A stretch of 64,000 bases of DNA from positions 310,001-374,000 of the forward strand of contig BCKC01000009.1 of assembly GCA_001600455.1 (NCBI GenBank), written 5' to 3'. Shown piece after piece: positions 48,323 through 58,285 of this stretch. The notes under the pieces were generated by a model that searched no databases, had not been told where the DNA came from, and saw nothing but the letters and a program-made list of their open reading frames with translations. The DNA comes from Endocalyx cinctus. Lineage: Eukaryota > Ascomycota > Sordariomycetes > Amphisphaeriales > Apiosporaceae. Every line of letters begins with the position of its first letter. Position 1 is the stretch's first letter. Both the position numbers and the translations under genes were made by a program.

Positions 48323-49294
48323 TTACGCGAACAAGTACTTGGCGGCGTGGTCGACGTGATCTTTGGCGAATGTCGAGATGAAGAAATACGAATGGTCGTA
48401 ATCCTATTTTTTTTTTTTCCCTCTGCGTTAGTGATTCGTTCATTCCACTTGTCGCCCATATATATATGCACATAGGGGCAATATACTCACCGGCTGAAAC
48501 CTCAGCGTAAACCCCTTGAGACCCATCTTCTCGACCGCGGCGGCCAAGTTTTCGGGCAAGAGCTGCTTCTGGTGGTAAAACGAGTCTCCCGTGCCGACGT
48601 CGATGAGGCACCTGAAATCGCCGTCGGCGGGGGCCTTGCCCGCGAGGACGAGCTCGGTCGCGTCGTGCTTCTTCCACTCCTCCTTATCCTCGTCGCCGAA
48701 GTACCCGCCGAAGGCCTTGGTGCCCCAAGGGCAGTTCTCCGGGTTGCTGATGGGGCTGAAGGCGCTCACGCTCCGGAACATGCCCGGGTACTTCATGTAC
48801 AGCGTGAGGGCGCCGTGCCCGCCCATCGAGTGGCCCGTGATGCTCGCGCGCGACGCGTCCAGCCGCGACCCGAAATTCGGGTCGGCGAAGAGTAAAGCGG
48901 GAAGCTCCTTGGCGACGTAGCTCTCCATCCGGTAGTGCGCGTCCCAGGGGGCGCGCGTCGCGTCGACGTAGAACCCGGCCCCGGTACCGAAATCCCAGGC
49001 GTCGTCCTCGCCGGCGATGGAGGCGCCGCGCGGGGAGGTGTCCGGGTAGACGACGGCGATGCCGCGGGCCGAGGCGGCGGCGGTCACGTACCCCTTTTCG
49101 GCGCAGTTGTCGGGCGTGCAGGTGAGGCCGGAGAGGTAGAAGAGGACGGGGACTTTGGCGTCCGAAGAGGAGAATACGGCGCCGGGTAGGAAGACGTAGA
49201 CGCTCATCGGGGTTTTGGTCTCGGTGCTGGCGTGGGTGAGCTTGAGGAGCTTGCCGCCGAAGGTGGCGATGGTGGATTTGGTTTCGAAGCCCAT
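48323..49294 (-). CDS. S-formylglutathione hydrolase (esterase D family)
   Basis: Two exons: 49294-48491 and 48403-48323, giving 294 residues, the usual family length (about 280-300). It hydrolyses S-formylglutathione to formate and glutathione in the cytosol, the second step of glutathione-dependent formaldehyde detoxification. The alpha/beta-hydrolase nucleophile is S156 in GHSMGGHGAL. The probable acid is D237 in VGTGDSFYH and the catalytic histidine is H272 in DYDHSYFFI, at the start of the second exon. The conserved LSGLTCTPDNC segment (oxyanion region) is at about 55-64, followed by AVVYPDTSPRG. The last exon starts exactly at the catalytic-His block, so an unspliced form would lack the histidine and be inactive. 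Codons are strongly GC-biased. Confidence 0.95.
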
Positions 49295-50332
49295 GTTTGC
49301 TTGTTTGTTTGTCTTTTTTTCTCTTGTTATTTTTCTACGTAGTTTCTGCTTAGTTGTTATTGTGCATAAAATCTGTTTCTGATATAAAGTTTTGAAGCTG
49401 AGGATATATAAATATTTAGATGGAGGGAGTAAGTAGGAGATGGGTTATGTATATAGGGTAACAACGCACGATGGGTAATAGTTGGAGAATATGCCTTATC
49501 AAATAATTACGAAATCTACTTATTACCTAGACCGTATCAAAGGTCAACTACCCTATCGATTTCTAGTTTGAATTATAATCTCTTTGAAAATTGTTATAAC
49601 AAGATTACCGATTTCTATGTCTACTTCTTCGCAGTTTGCCCCTCTTCCTCCCCTCCTCTCCTCTTCCGATCCGGCAGATTTCAAGATCCATTAAAGTAAG
49701 AGAATAAGCCAAGCTAGGTACATCCTTTCTACCACGACTACCTAAGTATATCCGTACCCCACCATAGAATATTGTGTAGATATATCAAATTAGTATTTAG
49801 ATTCGTTCACGTTATGTATTCGAGTAGAAAATAAAACGTCATTTGTCAGTCAATGTTGATTTGCTACTGAAGTGTTGATATATCCTATATCTTCTGTTTT
49901 TTTCTTTGTTTCTTCTTCCCATATCATTTTTTGGGATACGCCTAGAACGCCATGCTTTTTTGCAGAAGAGATAAAATAGAACGACGACCCCACCATTGCG
50001 TATCGTTCTCCAATGTCGTCATTACCGAAAAAAGAAAAGCTTCCCACTCTCTCTCAGCGAAGAGAGAGACGCCGTGGAACCCCGACAAACTCCACAGAAA
50101 CTCCGAATGCCGAATCTTGTATGTACTTAATGTAAAGTTATAGATATGCATTTAACCCTTCATACTTGTTCATCTTTGTCTTTTTTTTTTTTTAAATCAT
50201 TTCCTGATCTATGATAAAAGTCGTGATGCACTGCGCACTTGCTTGGAGCCATTGCTGGCTCCTTTGAGTAGAGGAAAGAGGTAAACGGTTGCCGATCTAA
50301 ATCTGTAACGAGGCGAATGCAAACATCATTTT
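49295..50332. other. intergenic, esterase promoter and 3' flank of the secreted-protein gene
   Basis: AT-rich spacer with T-rich tracts near 49310-49330 and 50181-50193. No convincing coding frame on either strand (frames at 49850-50151 have no coding character). No RNA gene found. Confidence 0.55.
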
Positions 50333-50891
50333 TTAAGTGCTAGTCTCGTTCAAGTGGCAATCGAAAGACTGAATCGCCTTATCCCAGTCGATCTGAGCGA
50401 GGTCGTACTTGATGGGGTTGTAGAAGTCGACGGCGCCAAAGGTGCAGCCCGTTGGCGAGGTGCATATATCCGCGCATTTTCCACTGTATCATTTTCTCGT
50501 TAGTCAAACCTATCTCCACGCGGATCCAATGGCTGCAGAGCAGAAGAGAACGTACATGTGAGGCCAGCAGAAAAATCCGTCGCCGTCCGGAGCAAAGGTC
50601 CGAGTGTTGGTGATGAAGCCCTCCGGCATGTCGTGGCAATCGTTCATGCTATATACCTCGTAGTGGCAGGTACCCGTGGCGTTGGCGCCGTTGCACATTA
50701 GGATCTGTCGTCGTATATAAAACGTTAACCAACGGTTTCCCTAAAATTCGGGAGGATACGAGGAAAGGTAGAGGGGGGAAAAAACATACACCGCCGACAT
50801 CTCGTTTCTGAACTTGGCTCGCCGGTACCGCTAGACCGGATACGACGGTAGCGGCCGTGAAGAGACCGGTGAAAGTAGCGCCGAACTGCAT
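50333..50891 (-). CDS. small secreted cysteine-rich protein, Kex2-processed type
   Basis: Three exons: 50891-50790, 50704-50556 and 50483-50333, giving 133 residues; the last intron has a GACTAAC branch site. The N-terminus is a clear signal peptide (MQFGATFTGLFTAATVVSGL, likely cut after AVPA), followed by a dibasic Kex2 site at K29-R30. The mature part (about 103 residues) has eight cysteines: C38, C47, C57, C80, C87, C91, C97 and C126, consistent with four disulfides. Two N-glycosylation sequons are at N42 and N129. I recognise no family. Size, secretion and cysteine content fit the broad class of fungal secreted effectors or surface proteins, but no function can be assigned. The three exons join into one compact cysteine-rich frame, which supports the model. 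Confidence 0.8.
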
Positions 50892-52758
50892 CGTGAGTCG
50901 ATAATTATAGATAGTACTGATGTATAAAATATTGGTTTTATTATTTGTAACGCAAATCCTGCGAATTTATCCCCGGGTATATATCAATATAGATGAATCC
51001 AGACGGGAAGACGAAAGAGGTGAGGGTAGAGTCTTAAGGTGATGGATAGACTTTTGATTTAATTAAATACTAAAAAATTATATGAAGAAACTACTTGGGT
51101 ATATGTAGAATTGCTGAGTAGTAGCAAAATGGTGATGGTAATACGAAGGAAGGAAGCAAAGGGATAGTATCCTATAAATACTATTAAGTTTGGCATGCAG
51201 GAATATCTATCTATTCGGATCGACATCATCTCAATTATCCCGGTTCCATTTTTTACGTTAGGACCTCGGAAGTTTTCAATACGTATTTGAGTGAAATATA
51301 TCCAGGTTTTACTGAATAGACGGGATGAAGAACAAATAGTATCGACAGGCATTTCACAAACAAAAAAACGCCAATTCACCTCACAGCTCGTATTCATCTC
51401 TTCATGTGATTCGTTCATCTATCTATCAGCTTGGTATAGGTATGATTTATGTTACATATCGTATAGTATGTCTCTCCCTCTTCTTCCTTTTTTTTTTTCT
51501 TGGTCCCGCTAAGATGCCGAGCTACCCAGATATACATACGCAGCACAGAATCTCTTCGAAGGATTCTCGATGATGTAAAGTTTGTTTTTGTCCTCAAATC
51601 TTATTTGCTTATTTTAGCCCGGCGTAACGTAAGGGGACAAGAAAAGCCGCCAGGGGTTTAGGTTCCAAGCAGCTAAGGTAGCTTTTCCAACGTAAACGGG
51701 CAGGAAATCTAACCATACGCAAGGCAACATAATCCCATTCGGAGAGAGGAACAGTCGGTATAGTTGATAAAATGTACCACGTGAAACTGGTATATTTGCA
51801 AATTTAAGGGACAAAATACCCACAGATACGGAAATGGGAGGATGGACAAGAACAAAATGCGACTGTACTACATACTATGCACGCAGTAAAAGAAAACAAA
51901 AAAGAGATTACGAGATGATCGACCTCTTTGCAGCCCAGCAGTTCGGCTCGTTGCGGCAAGGCTTGGCGCACATCATTACACTTGGACCCTCGAAAATACT
52001 TTTTCACGTTAATTGGCATCCTTGTCCATACAACCAAAATGAGGAGGGCAGGGAGGGGGGTTGGTCGAATTTGTAGCTGCCACTGGTCAGTCCCATCGTA
52101 ACATCGTCACAATTTTTTTGCTTTGCTCTGGCTTTGCTTCCTTTCGGGAGCGAACCGACGGTGCTTTTAATGTAACTTTTCAATCGAACAATGACGATGC
52201 CTTGGCTACCCTCTCTCCCTTCGCTTCGCTCCCCGCCTCCTCTTTTTTGTTGTTTTTGAATCCCTCCGTAAGTACCTACTTGGGCTATACATCGTAACCT
52301 TCGCCTCTTTTCATTCAAATGGAACCAAAGTGGCGCTTGTCGTTACATCTGGGTAATTCTTGGGCCTGTCTTTATTAAATCTTCATACGTACAAAGCCAA
52401 GCCCGAATGCTTTAGAGGATAGATATCAACAGAATCGGAGGTCGGACACATACGAGATAAAAAATTCTTTTTATTTTTGTCTCCTAATCTCAAACCCTGG
52501 AATCTATCAAATTGCCTCGTCGGTTGATTACGGCATGCCCTTTTTCTTTCTTTCATTCTTTTTTTTTTTTAAATAAAGCCAATCACAAACGCCTCGCTGA
52601 TGCATGAGTTCGGTTGGCCCCTCCACAGAGAGAGTAGAGAAATTCCTTTTTTGTCTAATTCAACCCCCCGGAGGCTAGGCCGAGAGGTACGAGGAGGGGA
52701 CGCCGAAAGAAGTAAAACCATATATCAAGTTCTTCCACCGAAGTACCGGGAGAAACAA
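50892..52758. other. 1.9 kb intergenic without recognisable genes
   Basis: Promoter of the secreted-protein gene at its left end and the 3' flank of Rpb6 at its right. It contains poly-T runs near 51486-51500 and 52558-52570. Short frames on both strands (for example 51059-51418 minus and 52004-52318 minus) look non-coding. No RNA gene seen. Confidence 0.5.
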
Positions 52759-53518
52759 TCACTGTAGAAGCTCTTCCACAGACCAATCCTCGTAACTAAA
52801 TTTTTGGGTTAGCGCATTCATCTTCGCCACCCAATCGGAAAGGGAGAAAGAGATGAAAAGACGTACTAGCCATCGGGCATGTATCTTCTCACGATCAGAG
52901 GAATCTTCTTCTCGCGCAGTTCTTTGATCGCGATTTGGAGCGGATCTGTCTCTCCCTCCAAGTCGACTAGAACAGGCGCATTCATACTATAAAAATTTTG
53001 GTCCCAAAGGTCAGCTAATACTTAACCTCTCTTTTTTTTTTTTTTTTTTGTTAGAATGTCTCTACCCACCTGATCTGCAATGCCCTCGTGCCCAGGATGC
53101 GAGCTTTCTCGTATTTAGTCATGTACGGCGTCGTGGATCTTTCGTCGGTCGGTATCTTCTTGTCCTTGGACGACCTTTCTCCTGGTTTGGCCTTGATCGC
53201 GCGAGCGGCGGTCTGGTCGCCCGAGATGACGACGTTGTCCTCCTCTTGCTCGCCCCGACGGTTCGTCTCGTCATCGTCGCCCTCGGGAACCTCGGGGTCG
53301 AGCTCGTCCTCGTCGTACACTTCTTCGTCTTCGTAGTAGGGCTCCTCACTGAAATAATCATAATAATTGAAGTATTAGATACGAGTGCACGTAGAAAATA
53401 AAAAGAAAACGTCTATTTCGATGCAATGGACGAGGGAAGCCAAAGANAAAAAAGAAAAAAAAAAAGTAACTTACGCGCCACCGCCGACAACATCACCATC
53501 GTCACCGTAGTCAGACAT
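52759..53518 (-). CDS. rpb6: RNA polymerase I, II and III shared subunit Rpb6 (RPABC2)
   Basis: Four exons: 53518-53475, 53348-53070, 52986-52867 and 52795-52759, giving 159 residues, against about 155 in yeast. Rpb6 is an essential small subunit of all three nuclear RNA polymerases that helps hold the clamp and the largest subunit. The N-terminal half is acidic and disordered ([20 protein letters not shown]). The C-terminal half is nearly invariant across eukaryotes and easily recognised: [20 protein letters not shown], then [19 protein letters not shown], then [19 protein letters not shown] and SVEELLQ at the end. The last exon contributes only 12 full codons. One undetermined base (N at 53447) lies inside intron 1, so it does not affect the protein. 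Confidence 0.96.
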
Positions 53519-54677
53519 ATTGGATCAAGTTTTGATATTAGAGATAGAGTAAAAGTCGAAGCTTAAAGTGACAGATATATGAGTATTACAAGAGTAGCTG
53601 GTGTGGTGAAGCTTTCAAGTTGGGATATGACTTGAGCAAGCTTAAACAAAAACTTATTGTGGATTGTCGCGTTCTGAATGTATGCGATGTAAAATTTCTT
53701 GAAAGAAAGCTTAAAGAAGTGGCTGAATGAATAGATGGATTGCTGATAAAAAGAATTTGTGGCTGAACAAAACCTCAGCCTCAGCCTCAGCCTAGCGCCT
53801 GAGATTGGCTCCACCTTTTGCATAAGTTTAGAATGAATAAGTTTGCATAACTGTACATATGTATATCACAGTAAATAAGCCGTAATAAACGAAGAGTAAC
53901 AAGTTTAATTGAAAAAGAAAGTGACTTCTTGAGAAGTTTCTCGTTAAAAATGAAAAGAAAAAAGCGGTTTTACATGGTTAAAGCATAAGTTAATTTTATT
54001 CGGAGCAGTTTAATATTCTGTACGGCCAGTCATCCCACGTCAAGTGGTGAGCCCTCCCATACTAGGGAGTGGTTCCCCTTTTTTAATATAAATAATGATC
54101 TAAAAAGACTATGCTGCAATTAGAAAATTCAACAGTTATTTACAGTTTTTCCTACTTAACAAACTGTTTACTTGAACCCTTAAACCCTCTCGTATCTATT
54201 GATATACTGTACATGATCTGACCTCTTGCGGGACTAGCCACGCCAGAGGCTGGTCTGTTGACATCGGAAGAGGGCCATATGTTGGCTATCACTCCCCTAT
54301 AATCCTGCTTGGCGAAGGTATTAGGATTTAAAACACCATTGCGGAACGTTAGAAAGAACGGTCATAGATTGAAGTTCTCGTAATGCAAGCCCGCATATCA
54401 GGGGCAAACGAACCATTCATCATGTAATTTCTATTTGGTCTCGTGGCCGAGGGGTCTAGCTTTAGGTCATACACAGTTTAGTAGCAGATGGGCTACACGA
54501 ATCTCCATTCAATTCCGCCTTACAGTGACCTCAAATTACCAACGCTCCATATTAAAGCCCGAGCTAAAGTTTCCGCTATACTGCATGCTTATAGGCTACA
54601 CGCCGAAGGTAGCATCTTTACGAGGAAGGTAACTACTTGAACGAAATCATCTCCCGTGCACTCCCCTTTGTCTCTGA
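53519..54677. other. intergenic upstream of Rpb6, with two adjacent hairpins and a T run
   Basis: Rpb6 promoter region on its left. A CAGCCT repeat (53775-53793) is present. Two adjacent stem-loops at 54035-54047 and 54049-54075 are followed by a T6 run at 54079-54084. A tRNA-like D-arm sequence near 54440-54462 lacks the rest of a cloverleaf. No coding frame with support. Confidence 0.5.
54035..54084 (+). other. two adjacent hairpins followed by T6, possible small-RNA 3' end
   Basis: Hairpin 1 has stem CCAC/GTGG with loop GTCAA (54035-54047). Hairpin 2 has stem GAGCCCTCCC paired with GGGAG-T-GGTTC (10 pairs, one G-T pair and one bulged T) and loop ATACTA (54049-54075). CCC and six T follow. 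The layout resembles the 3' end of an RNA polymerase III transcript, but no known ncRNA family or internal promoter was recognised. Confidence 0.25.
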
Positions 54678-55150
54678 TCAGGGCTCAATCGAACCTCTAC
54701 GAAACCCGTCTTTCACCGAAGTTTTGAAATTTCCAGACTTCTCGGTACGACCGGGAATTTTCATCAAAGTGTAAAACAGAGCATGTCCGATGGTTCCTTT
54801 ACCGATACCTAAAGAGGCGGCTGGCGTGATAGGCATGACTTCAGGAACCTTGAGAGTGAAGTCGGTAGACGTGAGGACATACTCGGCGAATGCACCATGT
54901 TGAAGTGCGAGCAGACTCACACTCGACTGAGGGGTACATACGCGGTCACTGATGGTAAGGCGGCTTGCTGATATGACCGGCCCTATGACTCCGACGACGC
55001 CGGCGCTGTCGCTCCCGGCTATGACACCCTCGGCTGCCACGGTGCCCGTCAGCTTCAACTCGGAGCGATTTATGGCAAGGGCGGCTGTTTTGACAAGGGG
55101 CATTCTTGGTGCAGGTTGGTTTAGTCCTACGTTTCGTGACAGTACAAGCT
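54678..55150 (-). pseudogene. truncated enoyl-reductase / zinc-type alcohol dehydrogenase-like fragment
   Basis: The frame 55103-54678 (141 residues from MPLVKTAALA) matches the N-terminal GroES-like half of medium-chain reductases of the trans-acting enoyl reductase type. LVKTAALAINRSELKL and GVIAGSDSAGVVG are typical, then QHGAFAEYVL, then VMPITPAASLGIGKGTIGHA. In-frame sequence before the ATG continues the match upstream (LNQPAPR) to a TAA without an earlier ATG, so the normal start is lost. At the C-terminus the Rossmann NADPH-binding half is missing: after about residue 110 the sequence becomes unrelated and stops at 54678. Families of this type are about 340-370 residues. I take it as a decayed remnant. 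A very short functional protein is unlikely because the cofactor domain is absent. Confidence 0.65.
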
Positions 55151-55590
55151 CGCCTAACCGATTCGTGACGTAACAGACTTAGATAGCCCCATGCGATCAA
55201 ACATGACTACTTCTCTATCCAAATGAAATGCCTTCTTTATATGCCAAACGTAGGGTTAGTGCGTGTTCGTGTATATACCAAGGTCACCAAATACTCACGA
55301 GAAGGGACTATTTGCTTAAGGGCTAGCAATATACATTGAAATCGAGTAGTATTCTTCCTCTGTGTAACCAACATTGATCGTATCAGACACCTCCTTGCAT
55401 GCTCCACTTTTGTTGGCTCTGGGTATAGACAAGGAAAGCTCTCCGCAGGTCAGCAGGAATATACCCCCCCTAAACCTTTGATTAGCAAACAAGCGTCCTT
55501 GATAATTTTTGTTTTGTTTATTACCCTCAGCGCCCCTCTCTCCCGGCGGATATGCCTAACATCCCCTCAATTCGCAACTAGCTAGCAAAC
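55151..55590. other. intergenic, promoter of the SDR gene
   Basis: Spacer between the divergent enoyl-reductase remnant and the short-chain dehydrogenase gene. It once probably worked as a shared divergent promoter. No other gene seen. Confidence 0.55.
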
Positions 55591-56478
55591 ATGTCCACCA
55601 CCAAAGAACTTTGGCACGATGCGCGACACCCTCCCTCCGACCCGAAGGGTATTTCCTTCAAAGAAAAAGCTGTCCTGGTCACCGGGGCCCACGGCGCAAG
55701 CCTTGGCTACTTCTCTGCTGTTAAATACGCCGCGCTAGGAGCGAACCCGCTCATCCTCGGCGTGCGGACGCTCGAGAAGGGCGAGGAAGCCAAGTCGGAG
55801 ATAATACGGCAGACGGGCTGTTCGCCCGACATATTTATCATCGAGCCGCTTGACCTCGCGAGCTTCGCCTCGGTTAAAGACTTCGCTGACCGCGTGAGCC
55901 GGCGCGTGCCCAGGCTGCACGTGCTGCAGAACGCCGGCGGTGTCGCGCCCTGGACCTACGGCAGGAGCGCCGACGGATTCGAAACGTCCCTCCAGGTCGA
56001 CGTCCTCTCGCCCGCCCTGCTCACGCTACTCCTGCTGCCGAAGCTGCGCGACGCGGCGGCGTCCCCCCTCGATGGCTACCGCCCGCACGTCTCCTTTCTC
56101 GACAGCGTCGCCATCTTTACGGTGCCGGAAAAAGCGCTCCCTCCCGAAGGGCAGAGCCTGATCCGGCGGTGCAACGACGAAGCCAGGTGGTATTCGGTAG
56201 AGCAATACTTTTTGATCAAGCTGGCGACGTGGTACGTCACCAAAGCCGTGGCGGAGATCTGCAACGACTCGGACATCATCGTCAACGCGACATGCCCGGG
56301 CCTGTGTAGCACCAACATGGTCAAGGACCCCCCGTTCTTCTATCGGGCCTTCATGGCAATCCGATATTTTTTCCTCGGGCGCACTGCGGAAATGGGCGCC
56401 AGAAGCTTGGTCAGCGCTACGGGGTTGGGCCCGGAGAGCCACGCGAAGTTTTGGAGCAATGACAGATATCAACCGTAA
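55591..56478 (+). CDS. short-chain dehydrogenase/reductase (SDR), secondary-metabolism type
   Basis: Uninterrupted frame of 295 residues. The Rossmann-fold glycine motif TGAHGASLG is at 31-39, followed by the cofactor region ILGVRTLEKG. The structural motif NAGG is at 114-117. The catalytic serine is S172 (FLDSVA) and the YxxxK pair is Y206/K210 (QYFLIK). The motif that usually reads LQVN and supplies the catalytic-tetrad asparagine reads LQVDVLS here, so D137 replaces Asn. The CPGLCSTNMV segment after strand 6 is typical. It resembles the retinol-dehydrogenase/WWOX-like SDRs found in fungal polyketide and terpenoid clusters. The substrate is unknown. It lies between an enoyl-reductase remnant and a broken P450, so it may be the last open gene of a decaying cluster. 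Confidence 0.88.
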   Translation: MSTTKELWHDARHPPSDPKGISFKEKAVLVTGAHGASLGYFSAVKYAALGANPLILGVRTLEKGEEAKSEIIRQTGCSPDIFIIEPLDLASFASVKDFADRVSRRVPRLHVLQNAGGVAPWTYGRSADGFETSLQVDVLSPALLTLLLLPKLRDAAASPLDGYRPHVSFLDSVAIFTVPEKALPPEGQSLIRRCNDEARWYSVEQYFLIKLATWYVTKAVAEICNDSDIIVNATCPGLCSTNMVKDPPFFYRAFMAIRYFFLGRTAEMGARSLVSATGLGPESHAKFWSNDRYQP

Positions 56479-56777
56479 GGAATACACCACATCCCACCAA
56501 GGAAGACACAGATTGTCGTGTACAGCATGGTCTTCCTAGGCCCCCGATAGCAGGAGAAGACTAACGAGTTAACGGAATCTACAGAATGAATGAGTTTCTA
56601 CTCAGTGAGCGATCAACTAAACTGTATAAGGAGACGTGGAATGAAATCCAAGCAATACTTCGCGGCCACTTACCCTTAGTGTTAATCTAATGGAGTAGCT
56701 CGGTAGCCTGGGATGGATTTAGGGGTTGAAATCAACGAGCGTATAATAATATTAGAATCTGAACTAAACTCCAAGCC
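56479..56777. other. short spacer between converging SDR gene and P450 remnant
   Basis: About 300 bases of 3' flank for both. No coding or structural feature seen. Confidence 0.6.
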
Positions 56778-57540
56778 TCAACTAGTCGACTCGTCAATTA
56801 ACCATTTACTTATATCATCCAGAAATCTCCTCGTTCTAAAAGCTCGAACAGAGAAGTTTGTCAACAGGTGAATGAGTATTAGCTTCATAGCCTCCTGTAC
56901 AAGATAGCGTCGGGGATATACGAGCGGACCGCTGCCCCACGTGAGCGGGTTTGCTGTAGAGGCGACGTGATACTCGTCGGCATCTATTTTGTCGCGCTTG
57001 CGCTGGTGAGGTTTCGAATCAAAGACATCTGGATTAGAATGCACGTTCGCGCTGAAACTGTATTGCTTAGTGGGAAGTGATACCTGCGTTTCGACAGGCA
57101 ACCGGAGTCTATCTTTCAACACTACGGGCTATACTACCACTCGGTTCACGCTAGCTGTACACAGGAATTCAGTATTAGAAACCAAATCACCGAGATTTAG
57201 GAACGGGAGAGCGAGACATATTTTGAGCGAAATAATGATATCGCATTGACTCGGTTATGAAGCCATCCATAATTCTTAGCTCTCTTAGAGCTTGGCGAGT
57301 CCATGTGGTATACCTCTCTAACGCGACGAATCTAGGGTTTGATCTCAGCCACAGCATCTAGATGATAGAGCAAGTCGAACAAAAGCCAGAGCGCGGCCAT
57401 GATGGTTTGGTGGGTAGATGAGATGGTTAGCAATACCCCTTGGTAACGGAATTCAGGCCCGGCTAACACCCGAGCACTCATGCGCTCGGGTATGTTCATC
57501 AGTGGATTGAGGTGAAGAACCAAAGTCCAATTTGAAGCAG
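56778..57540 (-). pseudogene. cytochrome P450 pseudogene with internal deletion, stops and lost heme cysteine
   Basis: Pieces of one P450 lie in order on the minus strand. Frame 57523-57332 carries RMSARVLAGPEFRYQGVLLT, the B'-C region of fungal P450s, which runs directly into STHQTIMAALWLLFDLLYHL, an I-helix threonine region, so roughly 150 residues between them are missing. A stop follows. In another frame at about 57230-57300 comes LRELRIMDGFITESMRY, the K-helix with its ExxR motif. Frame 57122-56778 gives the K'-heme region: FDSKPHQRKRDKIDAD and then PLTWGSGPLVYPRRYLVQE. Here the heme-ligand cysteine of the usual GxxxCPGR motif is replaced by Tyr and the next Gly by Arg. With the ligand gone, stops and a deletion, it cannot be an active P450. 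Confidence 0.8.
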
Positions 57541-58285
57541 GGCATGATTAGAGTTGACTCCGTTTATGGTGGAATGTCATCTGGATTATACCTGAGCACT
57601 TGGGCATCTGCTACTCGGAAGCCGCGAGATAGACTGTATGCATAGGTTGCACTAGACTATCTGCGCCATAATTAACATCACAAGCGCTTATTCTGTTTAT
57701 AGGAAAAAGAAAAAGAAGATAGTAAAAAGAGATTTATTCACCGAGATCCCGGTTTAGGTCTCTTCTGGTGATGTGCTGCACTTCTCCTGATATTGGAGGA
57801 TCATGTAAGTGTACTCTAGTAGTCCCAACTAAGGTGAGCTTGTTGCGAGTGTCATTATTCATCGGCGCAACGGCGATGGATAATACAAACATTTGGAAGG
57901 TATTCTTTGAGACAATCTTAGTTTTGACTGTTTAATCAACCGTTTTATAAACCATTTTGAAGACCATTATTATTTACATGAGTGTTGCTGGGTAAACGCC
58001 AGACAGCTGGTAAGGCATATAACAGCTGACAACCCAACAGCTCAAGTAGCTGCTTATCCAAAAGCGGTAAAAAGTTTTAATGGATCGATAAGCGATAAGC
58101 GGATAAGTGAATCGATAAGAAATTAATTGTCGTCACCAACCATCATCTTTTTTCAAGTTCGTCGGCTTTACTACATGGGCTTTGTATTTTATATTAGAAC
58201 AATTTCTGACTTCTCTCCACCCTCTATTGCTCATCAATATCCAGAATCGATATGTTAGATCAATTCAACTATACAATCCTCGGAT
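57541..58285. other. intergenic, P450 remnant flank and TFIIIA promoter
   Basis: AT-rich DNA. The N-terminal membrane anchor expected for the P450 remnant is not recognisable here. The right part is the promoter of the TFIIIA gene. No other feature. Confidence 0.55.

Noticed and set aside
54441..54520. tRNA-like 5' half (GGTCTCGTGGCCGAG...) upstream of the reductase remnant
   Set aside because: The start resembles an acceptor plus D arm, but no anticodon stem, T arm or matching acceptor 3' strand follows.
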